Assembly: GCA_963854835.1 (NCBI GenBank)
Contig: OY978530.1
Coordinates: 14,016,109 to 14,080,108 of the forward strand
Reading direction: 5' to 3'
From: Megamerina dolium
Taxonomy: Eukaryota > Arthropoda > Insecta > Diptera > Megamerinidae
Length of the DNA: 64,000 bases
The notes below the pieces were generated by a model. It saw nothing but the letters and a program-made list of their open reading frames with translations, was not told the DNA's origin and searched no databases. The position numbers were made by a program, and so were the translations under genes. Every line of letters begins with the position of its first letter. Within the stretch, counting starts at the first letter, position 1. Shown here in pieces: positions 1 through 12,450 of this stretch.

Positions 1-479
1 TGTTAGTACATGGTTCATTAGTCTTTGGAAGGTGGCAGGGTCTCCTGTCAAGCCGAAAAGCATTCTATTAAATTCATAGTGCCCAACACCTGTACTAAAC
101 GCTGTTTTTTCTCTGTCTGATTCTTTCAATAACACTTGATGATACCCACTGGCCAAATCAAGTGTAGTGAAATATCTATAATGACCTAGCTGGTTTAATA
201 TTTCATCGATGCGGGGAATGGGAAAAACTTGTTTAATGGTGGCGTCATTTAATTTCCTGAAATCTACTACTAGCCTCCATTTTCTTTTACCATCTTCTCC
301 CACCTTCTTTGGCACCAAAATTATGGGAGAATTCCAGGGCGATGAGCTGGGAATAATTATGTCGTCTTCCAACATTTTGTTTACTTGCTTATTGATTTCT
401 TCCTTATGCGCTTCTGGTAGCCTGTACTGTCTTTGGTTGATTGGCGCCTGGTCTGCTTTTAATGGTATTGTGTGTTTAA
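1..479 (-). pseudogene. Ty3/gypsy reverse transcriptase fragment (gypsy A)
   Basis: Read on the minus strand this encodes the N-terminal part of a gypsy RT: a linker, then residues like SSPWNSPIILVPKK, WRLVVDFRKLN, FTTLDLASGYHQ and FNRMLFGLTGDPATFQRLMN. These are the conserved RT blocks of 17.6/297-like elements, which copy element RNA into DNA in virus-like particles. The fragment runs off the left edge of the window and is cut at about position 480 by an RTE insertion. The same family recurs in the opposite orientation at 20.5 kb, nearly identical where they overlap. The visible frame is open, but both ends are missing, so it is a fragment, not a functional gene. Confidence 0.85.
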
Positions 480-3394
480 TGTCTCGGAAGCGGACTACAC
501 CCTTTGGTGATGACCCCCGAAAACGAAATAAGGACCACGAGTTACGGATATGCACCTGGAATGTCCGTTCCCTTTATAGGGAGGGTGCCTCTATCCAGCT
601 GGTTGATGTCCTCGAAAAATACACAGCTGACATCACCGCTCTCCAGGAAATGCGATGGACGGGACAGGGCTGCTCCAAAAGAGCATCCTGTGATATTTAT
701 TACAGTTGCCATGCTGAAAAGCACGAATTAGGATGCGGATTTTTGGTCAGCAAGAGACTACGGCATCTGGTCTCACATTTCACGCCTGTGAACGAGCGGC
801 TGGCCATAATCCGCATCAGGGAAAAATTGTTCAGCATCAGCCTTATATGTGCCCCGATGGATGAGAAGGACAATGTGACCAAGGAGAGCTTCTTTCAGTG
901 CCTCGAAGAAGCAAGCTTACGACTGCTGCCCCCGCCACGATATCAAAATTGTGCTTGGCGACTTTAATGCCAGGGTGGGCAAGGAAGGTACCTTTGGTCC
1001 AACTGTCGGAAAATTCAGCCTCCACCAGAACACCTCCGATAACGGAATGAGGCTGATCGACTTCGCCGCAGCACGAAACATGGTAATTGGTGGTACCAGA
1101 TTCCAGCATCTCGACATCCACAAAGCGACATGGATGTCCCCAGATCAGCGTACAAGAAACCAAATTGATCATGTGATGATTGACGGAAGGCATGCTTCCA
1201 GTGTGATGGAAGTGAAATCGATCCGTGGTGCCAACATCGACTCGGATCACTACCTTGTTGCAGCTAAGGTGCGCACACGTTTATGTGTCGCAAATAACAA
1301 GAGAAGTCCCACACAGAGAAAGCTCGACGTCAGTAAGCTGCGATCACCAGAGACAACAGATCCATTTTCCCCTCGACTATCGGATCTGCTTATGTAGAAC
1401 ACTCCCCTACTTGATGATACATGCGCACGGTGGACACATATATCCCACTCCATGACTACTGCTGCCGAGAAGGTAATCGGTTATTACCGGCCTCTGAGGA
1501 ATGAGTGGTATGATCAAGACGCCGCCTACGGAAGAACCCTGCGTGCAGGTACAACGCGAGCTGTTAAGGAGCGGTACGGAGAGAAAAGGAGTGCAGAGAG
1601 AAGTCTTTTCAGGCGCAAGAAAAGAGAACAATAAAGACGCGAGTGTGAGGAAATAGAGATGTGCGGCGACAGGAAATAAACTCAGAATTTTTCGAGAAGA
1701 TCAAGCGCCTGAGTGGCGGTTTAAATCCCGGAGCCTCTTCTTATCGTTACGGAAATGGGAGTCTGGTTACAGATGTCCAGAGTGTGCTGGTTTTATGGAG
1801 GGAATACTTCTCCATGTTACTCTCCACTGGCAATGCTACGAACAATTCCGCCAGTGGAGAGGATTGCCCGATAACCACGATTACAGATGATGGTGTTGAT
1901 GTTCCACCACCCGACTATGACGAGGTTGAAACGGCCATTTTAAGGCTGAAGAACAACAAGGCTGCCTGCCGAGTTGTTTAAGACCGGAGGCGATGAGCAA
2001 AATATGGTCGGATGAAAGCATGCCTGATGATTGGAGGCTCAGTGTTCTCTGTCCTGTACATAAAAAAGGTGACCCCACAATTTGCGTCAACTACCGTGGA
2101 ATAAGTCTCCTTAGTATGGCATACAAGGTCCTATCGAGCGTATTGTGTGAAAGATTGAAGCCCATGCTCCACAACCTGATTGGACCTTATCAATGTGGCT
2201 TCAGACCTGGCAAATCTACCATCGACCAAATTTTCACACTGCGCCAAATCCTAGAGAAGATCCAAGAAAAACAGATCGACACACACCACCTATTTGTTGA
2301 TTATAAAGCCGCTTTCGACAGCCCGGTAAGGGATTACCACTACGCAACAATGTCTGAGTTCGGTATTCCTGCAAAGGTCATTCGACTTTGTAGAATGACA
2401 CTGCATAACTCCCGTTGTGCAGTGAAAATGGGAAGGACCTCTCCGCAACGTTTAATACCGAATGGGGTTTCAGACAAGGTGATTCGTTATCGTGCGACTT
2501 CTTCAATCTTATTATGAAGAAAATAATACGAGCTGCTGATTTACGACATAATGGCACTATCTTCAACAAAAGTGTCATGATGTTGGCGAATGCCGACGAT
2601 ATTGACATAATCGGCATGAACACGCGAGCAGTCAGTGCAGCATTCTCAGAGTTGGAAAGAGAGTCGCGTCGGATGGGTCTCACGGTGAACGAAGGCAAGG
2701 CGAAGTATCTAGTGTCAACAAACAAAGAGTCCCGGCGTCTTGGACAGCACGTCACTGTTGACAACTACGCTTTTGAAGTAGTAAGGGACTTTGTCTATCT
2801 TGGAACCAGAATTAACAGCAGTAATGACGTCAGCCTGGGGATATTGCGAAGGATCACTCTTGGAAACAGGTGTTACTTGGGGCTAAGTAAGCAATTCAGA
2901 AGTCGAGCTCTCTCTCGAAGAACGAAAACTACACTCTACAAGTCTCTCATCATGCCTGTCCTAACATATGGCACTGAAGCCTGGACAATTTCCACCTCGG
3001 AAGAGCGAATGCTTGGAGTTTTCGAGAGAAAAGTTCTACGCAAGATCTTTGGACCTATTTGCGTTGGTGGCGAGTACCGAATAAGGTACAACCATGAGCT
3101 GTACGAGCTGTATGCCAACATGACCTATCCAGCGGCTGCGCTGGATAGGTCATGTTGAGCGAATGGAAAAACACGCTCCAGCTAAGAAGGTGTTATATTC
3201 AGAACCCGCTGGAGGACGACGCAGAAGAGGAAGACCAAACTTCCGGTGGAAAGACCAAGTACTGGAGAACCTGACGGCGCTTGGAATTTCTAACTGGCGT
3301 CAGCTAGCGAAGAACAGAGATGGCTGGCGAAGCATATTATATTCGGCTTAAATCGATATTCGGTTGTTATGGCCACATAAGTAAGTAAGTAAGT
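480..3394 (+). mobile_element. RTE-clade non-LTR retrotransposon, decayed copy A
   Basis: The element encodes an apurinic-type endonuclease (TWNVRSLY, LQEMRW, LGDFNAR, SDHYLV) followed by an RT, the organisation of RTE elements that are often mis-annotated as craniofacial development protein 2. It begins at the ORF start, so the 5' UTR is missing, and ends in the family tail GGCCACATAAGTAAGTAAGT. Compared with the intact copy at 23.4 kb it has several frameshifts, deletions in the RT N-terminal region, premature stops near 1632 and 1678, and a mutated catalytic box (NADD instead of YADD near 2588). Several lesions are shared with the copy at 17.5 kb. No target duplication was found. Confidence 0.92.
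3116..3157. repeat. Perfect inverted repeat (foldback scar) in RTE copy A
   Basis: Two 18-base arms (3116-3133 and 3140-3157) are perfect reverse complements around the six-base loop GGCTGC. In RTE copy D the same place reads through normally, with about 25 bases (GATATTGACATAGTAAAGCG and onward) that are missing here. The arm is an inverted copy of the sequence just downstream, which is the signature of replication template switching. Confidence 0.9.
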
Positions 3395-3509
3395 ATTTAT
3401 TTTATGAGCTATGTAGTATTCTTTGTGTTCTAAATTATTAAATTTAATTATATTCATTTTAAGCTTATTATTTACAATATATATATAATCTATATTCGTA
3501 TTGAGAAGT

Positions 3510-3874
3510 GGGTGCCGTAGCTCAGTGGTTAGTGTGTTCGCCTTCTGATCTGTAGGTCGTGGTTCAATACCCGGCTGATGCATAACAAATTTAATATCGA
3601 AAAGATTTTTCTTTCGAAAGGTACCCACCTGTCCGCAAGCAATTGGCAATTTTTCCGACAGTGACAACTTGCCATGAAAAAGCTTATAAAAGAACTCTGT
3701 GACAAAGCTCAGAAAAAGTGATGTCGCAAGGGTTCTGCCGTTCGGAACCGGCTAAAATAAGTAGGTCCCTTCTAATATTGTCCAAAATTTAAGACGCACA
3801 ACAGTAATGGAAGAGAAGCTCGGCCAATGAGCCCTTTGGGGCTTTATGTGCCACATATTTATTTTTTTTTTTAA
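3510..3874 (+). mobile_element. tRNA-derived SINE, copy 1
   Basis: The head is tRNA-like, with an A-box-like TAGCTCAGTGGTTAG and a B-box-like GGTTCAATACC about 34 bases apart: an internal RNA polymerase III promoter. A unique body of roughly 270 bases follows, then a T-rich tail after TATGTGCCACATATTTATT. Two more copies sit at 33.6 and 38.7 kb on the opposite strand. This copy abuts the truncated Jockey gag on its right with no visible target duplication, so a deletion or rearrangement probably happened here. It is not a tRNA gene: it lacks a proper cloverleaf acceptor and continues into the body. Confidence 0.85.
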
Positions 3875-5657
3875 TTTCTTGCATCATTGTTTGCATTGAG
3901 TTTATGAATTGGTTCATATTCTGAATTAATGTTTGAAGCAAATGTTCAAGGGTACTTGGCTGTTGGGTGGGCAGTGAGTGTTTCTGCTCATTATTTACAT
4001 TGCTTTGTTGGTGTGGGTTTTGTTTTAACACGCTAGCGTATGAATTGGTTTAATTCTTGTTTGGGATTGCAGAGAAGAATTGTGTTGCAACAATATTTTG
4101 TCTCTTACTTGAGTTGGCTATCTGAATTTGCTCAACTGGTTTTAGAGGTTGATTGCTAGCGGAGAAATTTAGCTTTAGGATTGTATATACTGGGCAACCT
4201 CTATAATTTGCGGTGTGATTACCTCCACAATTGCTGCATTTTTTCATGCTAGCATCGCCTTTAGATTTTGGGCATATGTTTGATTTATGGAGATCTCCAC
4301 AAATCACACAAACAGCTGGCAGGGTACAATATGTCTTAGTATGTCCATATTCTTGGCAGTTACTGCACTGAGGAGGTCCAGTTCTCTTATGGGGTTCTTC
4401 GATTGTGGTTTTGCGATGCAATAAATATCAAATTTTATATGTGGGGTGTACTTCACCTTTTTTTAGGGGTTTTGTTTCAGGCTGAAGCTCAATACGATAT
4501 AACGGTTGAGGTATATTGCTCTTGTTGAAAATGTTGAATACTGTTTTGGCTTGAAACCCTTCTTCCTGAAGGGCAAGTTTGATTTCGTTAATGTCAACGT
4601 TGGGTTCGACGCCTTTGAGTACTACGATTAAGCCCTTACTACTTTTTAGCTGATGAAAAAAATAAATAAATTTGTGGTAGTAATTCTTTTTTACAGCATC
4701 AAATTCCGCAATTACTTTGCGATAATGAGTTTGCACTTTCGTTTCCTCAATTTGGCCTTTGCGAATAGGAACAACGTGAAAATTCTTTGGTCCTATAAGA
4801 CTTGTAATTCTAGACATCAACTTATCTGAGTTGCGTTCTCTTAAGAAAATGGGTGGGGGTTTGAAATTTTTCTTGGAGATAATATTTTCGTCACTTTCAT
4901 CACCTGAAAGCAAAGCGTATCTATTTTCCAAACTAATAGGGGCAGTGTTCTGCTTTTGAATTTTTGTTGAATTCATTTGTTTTGAATTTTGTGGACTTCT
5001 TTTTCGCTTTACTACAGTAATGTAGCGATCAATTCCAGTTTGAACAGCAACTGGTTCTTTATTAGTCATCGCACTAGTTGCTTTAACTACTGGGTCATGC
5101 ACTTCAGTAGAAAGGCCGTTATTTGTTTGCTTTGATGTTGTAGCTGTTGGTGTTACAGCAGGAGAAGCGCATTGTACACTCCACGGTATAGAGGGAGATA
5201 GTATATCCCGAGAGAACAAATTTTTTTTTTTTTGTCTGTATTTATTGTTGTTGCAAATTTTGATGTAGTGTTAGAGTGAGGAATATGTACAGGCAAAAGA
5301 TGTGCACTGTTACTTTCACTTGTGCAGTGTGTATCAACTGTTTTTTTTTTGATAATGCACTTATCGGGGGGGTTTGCGCGGGTGATTGCAAATTATTGTT
5401 TACACACACATTAACAGGCGATTGTCGTTGCCGGAGAGGAGAGCGCTGAACACTCATATTATAAACAAAATGTTTGCAAACGATATTATTATTTTGTTTA
5501 TTTTTTTTTTTCTAAAAAAAAAAAATAAAAATCACCGAAATAACTCACTGAGTTTCTTAGCGTCTTTTCGCAAAATATTAAAAATTTTTTTTTTCCGAAA
5601 ACAATCACTTTTCCGACTCTATCAAACACGTCCACTCTTACTGGTGACTTTCACGGA
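3875..5657 (-). mobile_element. Jockey-clade non-LTR element, duplicated 5' half (ORF1 region)
   Basis: This is a near-identical copy of 10861-12630, reading right to left: 5' UTR, then ORF1 (gag-like). ORF1 shows an N-terminal region, a middle PRE-C2HC-like region and three zinc knuckles near 4150-4380 (CSNCQEYGHTKTYC, CVICGDLHKSNIC, CSNCGGNHTANYRGC). Small indels distinguish it from the right-hand copy, including about 19 extra bases near 4654 and a missing 12-base run near 4733. The 3' half of the element (ORF2) is absent and replaced by the SINE. The right edge carries the same 11-base target duplication and gypsy flank as the full copy, so it arose by DNA duplication, not a separate insertion. 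Confidence 0.88.
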
Positions 5658-6164
5658 ATGGGAAAGATGGTTCAACAATCCCCCTGGACGCTTGACTAGC
5701 AACTTCCGCTATCTTGCGGAAGTGTAGTGTTCTATTACCCTCGTTCAACGGTTTCAGAGGTAAAGTCATTAAATGCTGTTTTCGTTCACTGAAGAAATTC
5801 AGCTTTTTTTCATGGTATTGATTACCGATCCGTTCCACAAATTGTCTCTACCTAGCATACCATCAGTAGGCATCCCTCTCTTTTCAGTGATTAAGTGTAA
5901 TTCTAAAATCAAATATTTAGTCCTCTCGTGTTGGACTGCTATTGACCCTAATGTGGTGAGAAATCCTCCGAATGCACCACTAAGATTTTTCCCTAAATGT
6001 CCTTTCTTGCTAACAGATTCATCAATTACTGATGACTTTATTAAAATGGTATCTGCCCCAGAGTATACAAGTAAATTGAGTTTTCCATTTTTTGCTTCCT
6101 CACACGGAAACTCAATGAACACATCATTTACATCAGAGACAGTAGCCATGTTTGTTATTACTAG
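5658..6164 (-). pseudogene. Gypsy B gag end and protease region, left duplicate
   Basis: Positions 5658-5717 duplicate the gypsy B sequence that flanks the Jockey insertion at 12631-12690. At 5718 the sequence jumps to the region downstream of the gypsy B protease. Between about 6149 and 5799 the minus strand encodes a retropepsin-like segment: an active-site-like loop YSGADTILIK (the usual first Asp is Tyr-Ser here) and a C-terminal PTDGMLGRDNLW motif typical of retroviral-type proteases. Retropepsin cleaves the Gag-Pol polyprotein. RT should follow but is not present to the left. The altered catalytic triad suggests an inactive enzyme. Confidence 0.7.
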
Positions 6165-6175
6165 ATGGGAAAGAT

Positions 6176-7832
6176 TTTTTTTTTTTTTTTTACAAGCTTT
6201 TTCATTGGATCTTTCTAAAATTACTTAGAAACTAACAATAAGTAATCAAATCTTACAAACTAAATAAAATTATGTGATATTCCCAACGTTTCATCACAAT
6301 TTGTTGAGTCACGAGGTATAGCAATTTCACAGCATATTCAGTGTGTCTTTTCTTTTTAATCGACGATGCCCCGTGCTCAGCAACAATTTCCTAGCAAGGG
6401 GATTCGGATGACTGTGTAATTTTTGAATGTAGCTTCTGCAAGACATTGCAACTTCCTCAGAAATTGTGGGTACATTTAAATCTCGATGGATGTTAACGTT
6501 CCTCATATACCAAGGCGCGTTTACAATAATTCGCAGACACTTGGATTGTATTCGCTGCAATTTTTCGATATTTGAGGGAGATGCGGTGCCCCAAAACTGA
6601 ATACCATAAGTCCAGATTGGCTTCAGGATTGCTTTATATAATAGCACTTTGTATTCGAGATTCAACTTTGATCTTTTGTGTATCAGCCACCATAACTGAT
6701 TAATTTTAAGCTTGATCTGAGTTTTCTTTGCCTCTATGTGATTTTTCCATGTCAGCCTTCTGTCGAGGTGAATACCTAAGTACTTTGTTGAGGAACATTG
6801 TGGAACTGATTGGCCATTTATTTTAATTGGGGACATGTATCTAGCCTTAGTGTGAAGGTTATGTGTATGCTCATTGATTCATTGACTTTTATACGCCATT
6901 TTGCTAGCCAGATTTCGAGAGAATCGATATGAGTCTACAGGAGTTTAGTAGCTTCTATGGGGTTAGAGCGAGTGCACAATATTGCCGTATCATCTGCAAA
7001 GGTCGATATAAATGTATAGTTATTGCTGGGCATATCTGTAGTGTATAAGAGATACAGTAAGGGGCCCAAAACGCTTCCTTGAGGAACGCCAGCGTGAATA
7101 TCCAATGGATTTGTTGTGTAATCCTTGTGATGTACGAGAAATTGTCTTTTCGTGAGGTAGCTACTAAGCAATGAGGAGACATTTGCAGGCAGTAATAGTT
7201 TGAGTTTGTAAATAAGGCCATCATGCCATACTTTATCGAAAGCTTGAGTGATATCAAGAAAGACAGCTGAGCAATATTTTTTTTCTTCAAAAGTGTTCCT
7301 TATCAGAGTTACAATGCGGTGGACTTGTTCTATTGTGCCGTGCTGTTTTCTAAATCCAAACTGATGTTGTGGAATCAGTTGGTTGAGTTTAATAAATGGA
7401 GTTATATTCATGACAAGTAGCTTTTCGAATACTTTAGAAAGTAGAGGCAGGAGGCTGATAGGTCTGTACGATGCAACTTTTGTAAGGTCTTTTCCTGGTT
7501 TTGCTATCATAATAATTTTTGAATTTTTCCAGCATTTGGGATAGTGTTTAATACGAAGGATAGCATTGAAAATGTGCATCAGATGAATTACTGAAGCCGG
7601 AGGTAGCTCTTTTATCATTTTACCGGTAATTTTATCTGGACCAGGTGATTTTTTTGGGTTTAGATCTTTATAAATTGCTTTGAATATGTCCTTTTTTTTA
7701 ATTTTGAGCGTTATTGAGCAAGGCTGAGAAGTTAATATTGGTAATGAGGTCTGTGAAGAGGGTGGATTGGGTGTAAACACACTTTTTAGGTGGTTAGCCA
7801 AACCTTTCTCACAGTTGCTTCTAGCCCAATTA
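6176..7832 (-). mobile_element. Jockey ORF2 3' half, tandem unit 1
   Basis: On the minus strand this encodes the RT of a Jockey-clade element: SPGPDKITGKMIK, YRPISLLPLLSKVFEKLL, HQFGFRKQHGTIEQ, FLDITQAFDKVWH, GVPQGSVLGPLLY and the catalytic FADDTAIL at about 6975. After a frameshift near 6930 comes the C-terminal domain (YLGIHLDRRLTWKNHI, LWWLIHKRSKL). It ends in a poly-A tail (poly-T at 6176-6190). It lacks the endonuclease because it is only the duplicated 3' part of the element at 8084-12630. Confidence 0.9.
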
Positions 7833-7836
7833 GCAG

Positions 7837-8072
7837 TGTTGGACTGCTATTGACCCTAATGTGGTGAGAAATCCTCCGAATGCACCACTAAGATTTTTCC
7901 CTAAATGTCCTTTCTTGCTAACAGATTCATCAATTACTGATGACTTTATTAAAATGGTATCTGCCCCAGAGTATACAAGTAAATTGAGTTTTCCATTTTT
8001 TGCTTCCTCACACGGAAACTCAATGAACACATCATTTACATCAGAGACAGTAGCCATGTTTGTTATTACTAG
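7837..8072 (-). pseudogene. Gypsy B protease segment, tandem unit 2
   Basis: This second copy of the retropepsin-like segment is identical in the overlap to 5929-6164 and has the same substituted active-site loop. It lies directly downstream (minus strand) of the Jockey poly-A tail and the target duplication ATGGGAAAGAT. The left end is the tandem-duplication breakpoint, so the rest of gypsy B pol is absent on this side. Confidence 0.75.
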
Positions 8073-8232
8073 ATGGGAAAGATTTTTTTTTTTTTTTACA
8101 AGCTTTTTCATTGGATCTTTCTAAAATTACTTAGAAACTAACAATAAGTAATCAAATCTTACAAACTAAATAAAATTATGTGATATTCCCAACGTTTCAT
8201 CACAATTTGTTGAGTCACGAGGTATAGCAATT

Positions 8233-10814
8233 TCACAGCATATTCAGTGTGTCTTTTCTTTTTAATCGACGATGCCCCGTGCTCAGCAACAATTTCCTAG
8301 CAAGGGGATTCGGATGACTGTGTAATTTTTGAATGTAGCTTCTGCAAGACATTGCAACTTCCTCAGAAATTGTGGGTACATTTAAATCTCGATGGATGTT
8401 AACGTTCCTCATATAGCAAGGCGCGTTTACAATAATTCGCAGACACTTGGATTGTATTCGCTGCAATTTTTCGATATTTGAGGGAGATGCGGTGCCCCAA
8501 AACTGAATACCATAAGTCCAGATTGGCTTCAGGATTGCTTTATATAATAGCACTTTGTATTCGAGATTCAACTTTGATCTTTTGTGTATCAGCCACCATA
8601 ACTGATTAATTTTAAGCTTGATCTGAGTTTTCTTTGCCTCTATGTGATTTTTCCATGTCAGCCTTCTGTCGAGGTGAATACCTAAGTACTTTGTTGAGGA
8701 ACATTGTGGAACTGATTGGCCATTTATTTTAATTGGGGACATGTATCTAGCCTTAGTGTGAAGGTTATGTGTATGCTCATTGATTCATTGACTTTTATAC
8801 GCCATTTTGCTAGCCAGATTTCGAGAGAATCGATATGAGTCTACAGGAGTTTAGTAGCTTCTATGGGGTTAGAGCGAGTGCACAATATTGCCGTATCATC
8901 TGCAAAGGTCGATATAAATGTATAGTTATTGCTGGGCATATCTGTAGTGTATAAGAGATACAGTAAGGGGCCCAAAACGCTTCCTTGAGGAACGCCAGCG
9001 TGAATATCCAATGGATTTGTTGTGTAATCCTTGTGATGTACGAGAAATTGTCTTTTCGTGAGGTAGCTACTAAGCAATGAGGAGACATTTGCAGGCAGTA
9101 ATAGTTTGAGTTTGTAAATAAGGCCATCATGCCATACTTTATCGAAAGCTTGAGTGATATCAAGAAAGACAGCTGAGCAATATTTTTTTTCTTCAAAAGT
9201 GTTCCTTATCAGAGTTACAATGCGGTGGACTTGTTCTATTGTGCCGTGCTGTTTTCTAAATCCAAACTGATGTTGTGGAATCAGTTGGTTGAGTTTAATA
9301 AATGGAGTTATATTCATGACAAGTAGCTTTTCGAATACTTTAGAAAGTAGAGGCAGGAGGCTGATAGGTCTGTACGATGCAACTTTTGTAAGGTCTTTTC
9401 CTGGTTTTGCTATCATAATAATTTTTGAATTTTTCCAGCATTTGGGATAGTGTTTAATACGAAGGATAGCATTGAAAATGTGCATCAGATGAATTACTGA
9501 AGCCGGAGGTAGCTCTTTTATCATTTTACCGGTAATTTTATCTGGACCAGGTGATTTTTTTGGGTTTAGATCTTTATAAATTGCTTTGAATATGTCCTTT
9601 TTTTTAATTTTGAGCGTTATTGAGCAAGGCTGAGAAGTTAATATTGGTAATGAGGTCTGTGAAGAGGGTGGATTGGGTGTAAACACACTTTTTAGGTGGT
9701 TAGCCAAACCCTTCTCACAGTTGCTTCTAGCCCAATTACCATCACTCAAACGGATGGGGGAATCAGTGAGAATTGGCCGATTTGAGTTTTTTGCTGATTT
9801 CCACAAAGAGTAGTCTGACGCTCTTCTAACTCTTTGTTGTTTTTATTTTTTAAGGCTTGCTTTAACTTTCGAGTGCAGTGCTGTAGCTGTGTTTTCAGAT
9901 TCGGTGATCTGAATTCTTGCCATTGCCTTCGGAGTCTTCTTTTCTGTCTTACTAGCAATTCAATATCGGCTGGTGTGTATGGGGTATAGTTTGATTGCTT
10001 GCATACCTTTGTGCAGGTGGCTGAGCTGAGAGCTAATGAGAGCAGATGGTTGAATTTTTCGAGTGCTGAGTCTACATCGTGTCCATTTCTTAATACAGTA
10101 CTCAGAGGAAGATGGGAATTTATATATTTCTTGAATTTTAACCAGTCTATTTTCTTTCTAACGCAATTGCCTTGGGAGCTTGGTGATTTTATAGATATTA
10201 CCGTGGGTGAGTGGTCAGATGATAGATCATAATTACACTCTGTGGAGATATTTTCCATCTGCAAACCTTTGGCGACTCCAAAGTCTATGAGATCGGGTAT
10301 TTTCCTCTTGTCCGTCGGCCAATATGTCGGTTGACCATTTGAAATAACATCGTAGCCGTGGTTAGTGATGATTGAACATAGTCTTCTGCCTTTTGGAGTT
10401 ACTAAGCGGGAGCCCCAGTGAGTGTGTTTGGCGTTGAAATCGCCAGCAACCAAGAATTTGCTACCAAGAGTTGAGAAAAATTCTTTATATTGCTATCGCA
10501 GATATTACTAGCTTAGAGATGTATTCTTCCAGACATATAGATGTTGCTTGCAAGTAGACGCTACTGAAATCTTCGAGAATATGATGTTTTATTCTACTTT
10601 TTATCAATATGGCAGTTCCTCCGCGTGCCTTACCATGCGGATGATTTGTGGTGTACAGTTTGTAATATGGTATTTGGTAGCAATTTTTGTCAGTGAAATG
10701 GGTCTCAGATATCATCATTATGTCGATTTGGCTGGATTCAAGGAATTGAATTAGCTCCAAACGGTGCTGACTTAAGCCGTTGGCGTTCCAGTGGCATATC
10801 TTGAGACAACTCAT
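8233..10814 (-). pseudogene. Jockey ORF2: endonuclease-reverse transcriptase
   Basis: ORF2 starts at 10814 with an APE-type endonuclease (CHWNANGLSQHRLEL, ISETHFT, AGDFNAKHTHWGS, DLIDFGV, LSSDHSPTV) and continues into the RT (SPGPDKITGK, SLLPLLSKVFEKLL, FADDTAIL at about 8880) and a C-terminal RT extension (YLGIHLDRRLTW). The endonuclease nicks the target and the RT copies element RNA from the nick. Frameshifts near 10455-10485, 9750-9800 and 8745-8840 split it into four open pieces. The catalytic Asp pair of the RT and the SDH of the endonuclease are intact. Confidence 0.9.
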
Positions 10815-11086
10815 GGTCTGGATAGCAATGTTTGGAGTAACATCGATTGATTTTTCATCATTTCTTGCATCATTGTTTGCATTGAGTTCATGAATTGGTT
10901 CATATTCTGAATTAATGTTTGAAGCAAATGTTCAAGGGTACTTGGCTGTTGGGTGGGCAGTGAGTGTTTCTGCTCATTATTTACATTGCTTTGTTGGTGT
11001 GGGTTTTGTTTTAACACGCTAGCGTATGAATTGGTTTAATTTTTGTTTGGGATTGCAGAGAAGAATTGTGTTGCAACAATATTTTG

Positions 11087-12450
11087 TCACTTACTTGAGT
11101 TGGCTATCTGAGTTTGCTCAACTGGTTTTAGAGGTTGATTGCTAGCGGAGAAATTTAGCTTTAGGGTTGTATATACTGGGCAACCTCTATAATTTGCGGT
11201 GTGATTACCTCCACAATTGCTGCATTTTTTCATGCTAGCATCGCCTTTAGATTTTGGGCATATATTTGATTTATGGAGATCTCCACAAATCACACAAACA
11301 GCTGGCAGGGTACAATATGTCTTAGTATGTCCATATTCTTGGCAGTTACTGCACTGAGGAGGTCCAGTTCTCTTATGGGGTTCTTCGATTGTGGTTTTGC
11401 GATGCAATAAATATCAAATTTTATATGTGGGGTGTACTTCACCTTTTTTTAGGGGTTTTGTTTCAGGCTGAAGCTCAATACGATATAACGGTTGAGGTAT
11501 ATTGCTCTTGTTGAGAATGTTGAATACTGTTTTGGCTTGAAACCCTTCTTCCTGAAGGGCAAGTTTGATTTCGTTAATGTCAACGTTGGGTTCGACGCCT
11601 TTGAGTACTACGATTAAGCCCTTACTACTTTTTAGCTGATATGTGTAGTAATTCTTTTTTACAGCATCAAATTCCGCAATTACTTTGCGATAATGAGTTT
11701 CGCTGTAGATTTGCACTTTCGTTTCCTCAATTTGGCCTTTGCGAATAGGAACAACGTGAAAATTCTTTGGTCCTATAAGACTTGTAATTCTAGACATCAA
11801 CTTATCTGAGTTGCGTTCTCTTAAGAAAATGGGTGGGGGTTTGAAATTTTTCTTGGAGATAATATTTTCGTCACTTTCATCACTTGAAAGCAAAGCGTAT
11901 CTATTTTCCAAACTAATAGGGGCAGTGTTCTGCTTTTGAATTTTTGTTGAATTCATTTGTTTTGAATTTTGTGGACTTCTTTTTCGCTTTACTACAGTAA
12001 TGTAGCGATAAATTCCAGTTTGAACAGCAACTGGTTCTTTATTAGTCATCGCACTAGTTGCTTTAACTACTGGCTCATGCACTTCAGTAGAAAGGCCGTT
12101 ATTTGTTTGCTTTGATGTTGTAGCTGTTGGTGTTACAGCAGGAGAAGCGCATTGTACACTCCACGGTATAGAGGGAGATAGTATATCCCGAGAGAACAAA
12201 TTATTTTTTTTGTCTGTATTTATTGTTGTTGCAAATTTTGATGTAGTGTTAGAGTGAGGAATATGTACAGGCAAAAGATGTGCACTGTTACTTTCACTTG
12301 TGCAGTGTGTATCAACTGTTTTTTTTTTGATAATGCACTTATCGGGAGGGTTTGCGCGGGTGATTGCAACTTATTGTTTACACACACATTAACAGGCGAT
12401 TGACGTTGCCGGAGAGGAGAGCGCTGAACACTCATATTATACACAAAATG
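11087..12450 (-). pseudogene. Jockey ORF1 (nucleic-acid-binding gag-like protein)
   Basis: ORF1 starts near 12435 with an Arg/Gln-rich leader and runs to about 11087, with frame changes near 12230-12270 and 11410. The central part (12274-11414) has a Lys/Ser/Thr-rich low-complexity N-terminus and a conserved block (KGLIVVLKGVEPNVDINEIK, EEGFQAKTVFNI) resembling the PRE-C2HC region of Jockey and X-element proteins. Three zinc knuckles follow between about 11250 and 11370. Such proteins coat element RNA and form the ribonucleoprotein. A further short segment (11017-10811) leads to the ORF2 start. Confidence 0.85.

Larger units (their letters stand above)
5929..9738. repeat. Direct tandem duplication, ~1.9-kb unit (Jockey ORF2 end plus gypsy B protease)
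   Basis: Unit 1 is 5929-7832 and unit 2 is 7837-9738; they are offset by 1908 bases, dropping to 1906 after a poly-T length difference. The units are almost identical: one clear substitution in the RT C-terminal region changes a Trp codon to Cys. Each contains the gypsy B protease segment, the Jockey poly-A tail and 3' UTR, and ORF2 up to the RT N-terminal region. Four bases (GCAG) separate them. The junction cuts across the Jockey/gypsy boundary, so duplication followed the Jockey insertion. Confidence 0.93.

Noticed and set aside
209..967. A 252-codon plus-strand ORF
   Set aside because: It fuses the antisense of the gypsy A RT with the first part of the RTE endonuclease across the insertion point. 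It is not a real gene, though its second half is the RTE frame.
3510..3580. A tRNA gene
   Set aside because: A- and B-box-like sequences are present, but no proper acceptor stem closes the structure and the sequence continues into a repeated SINE body with target duplications in other copies.
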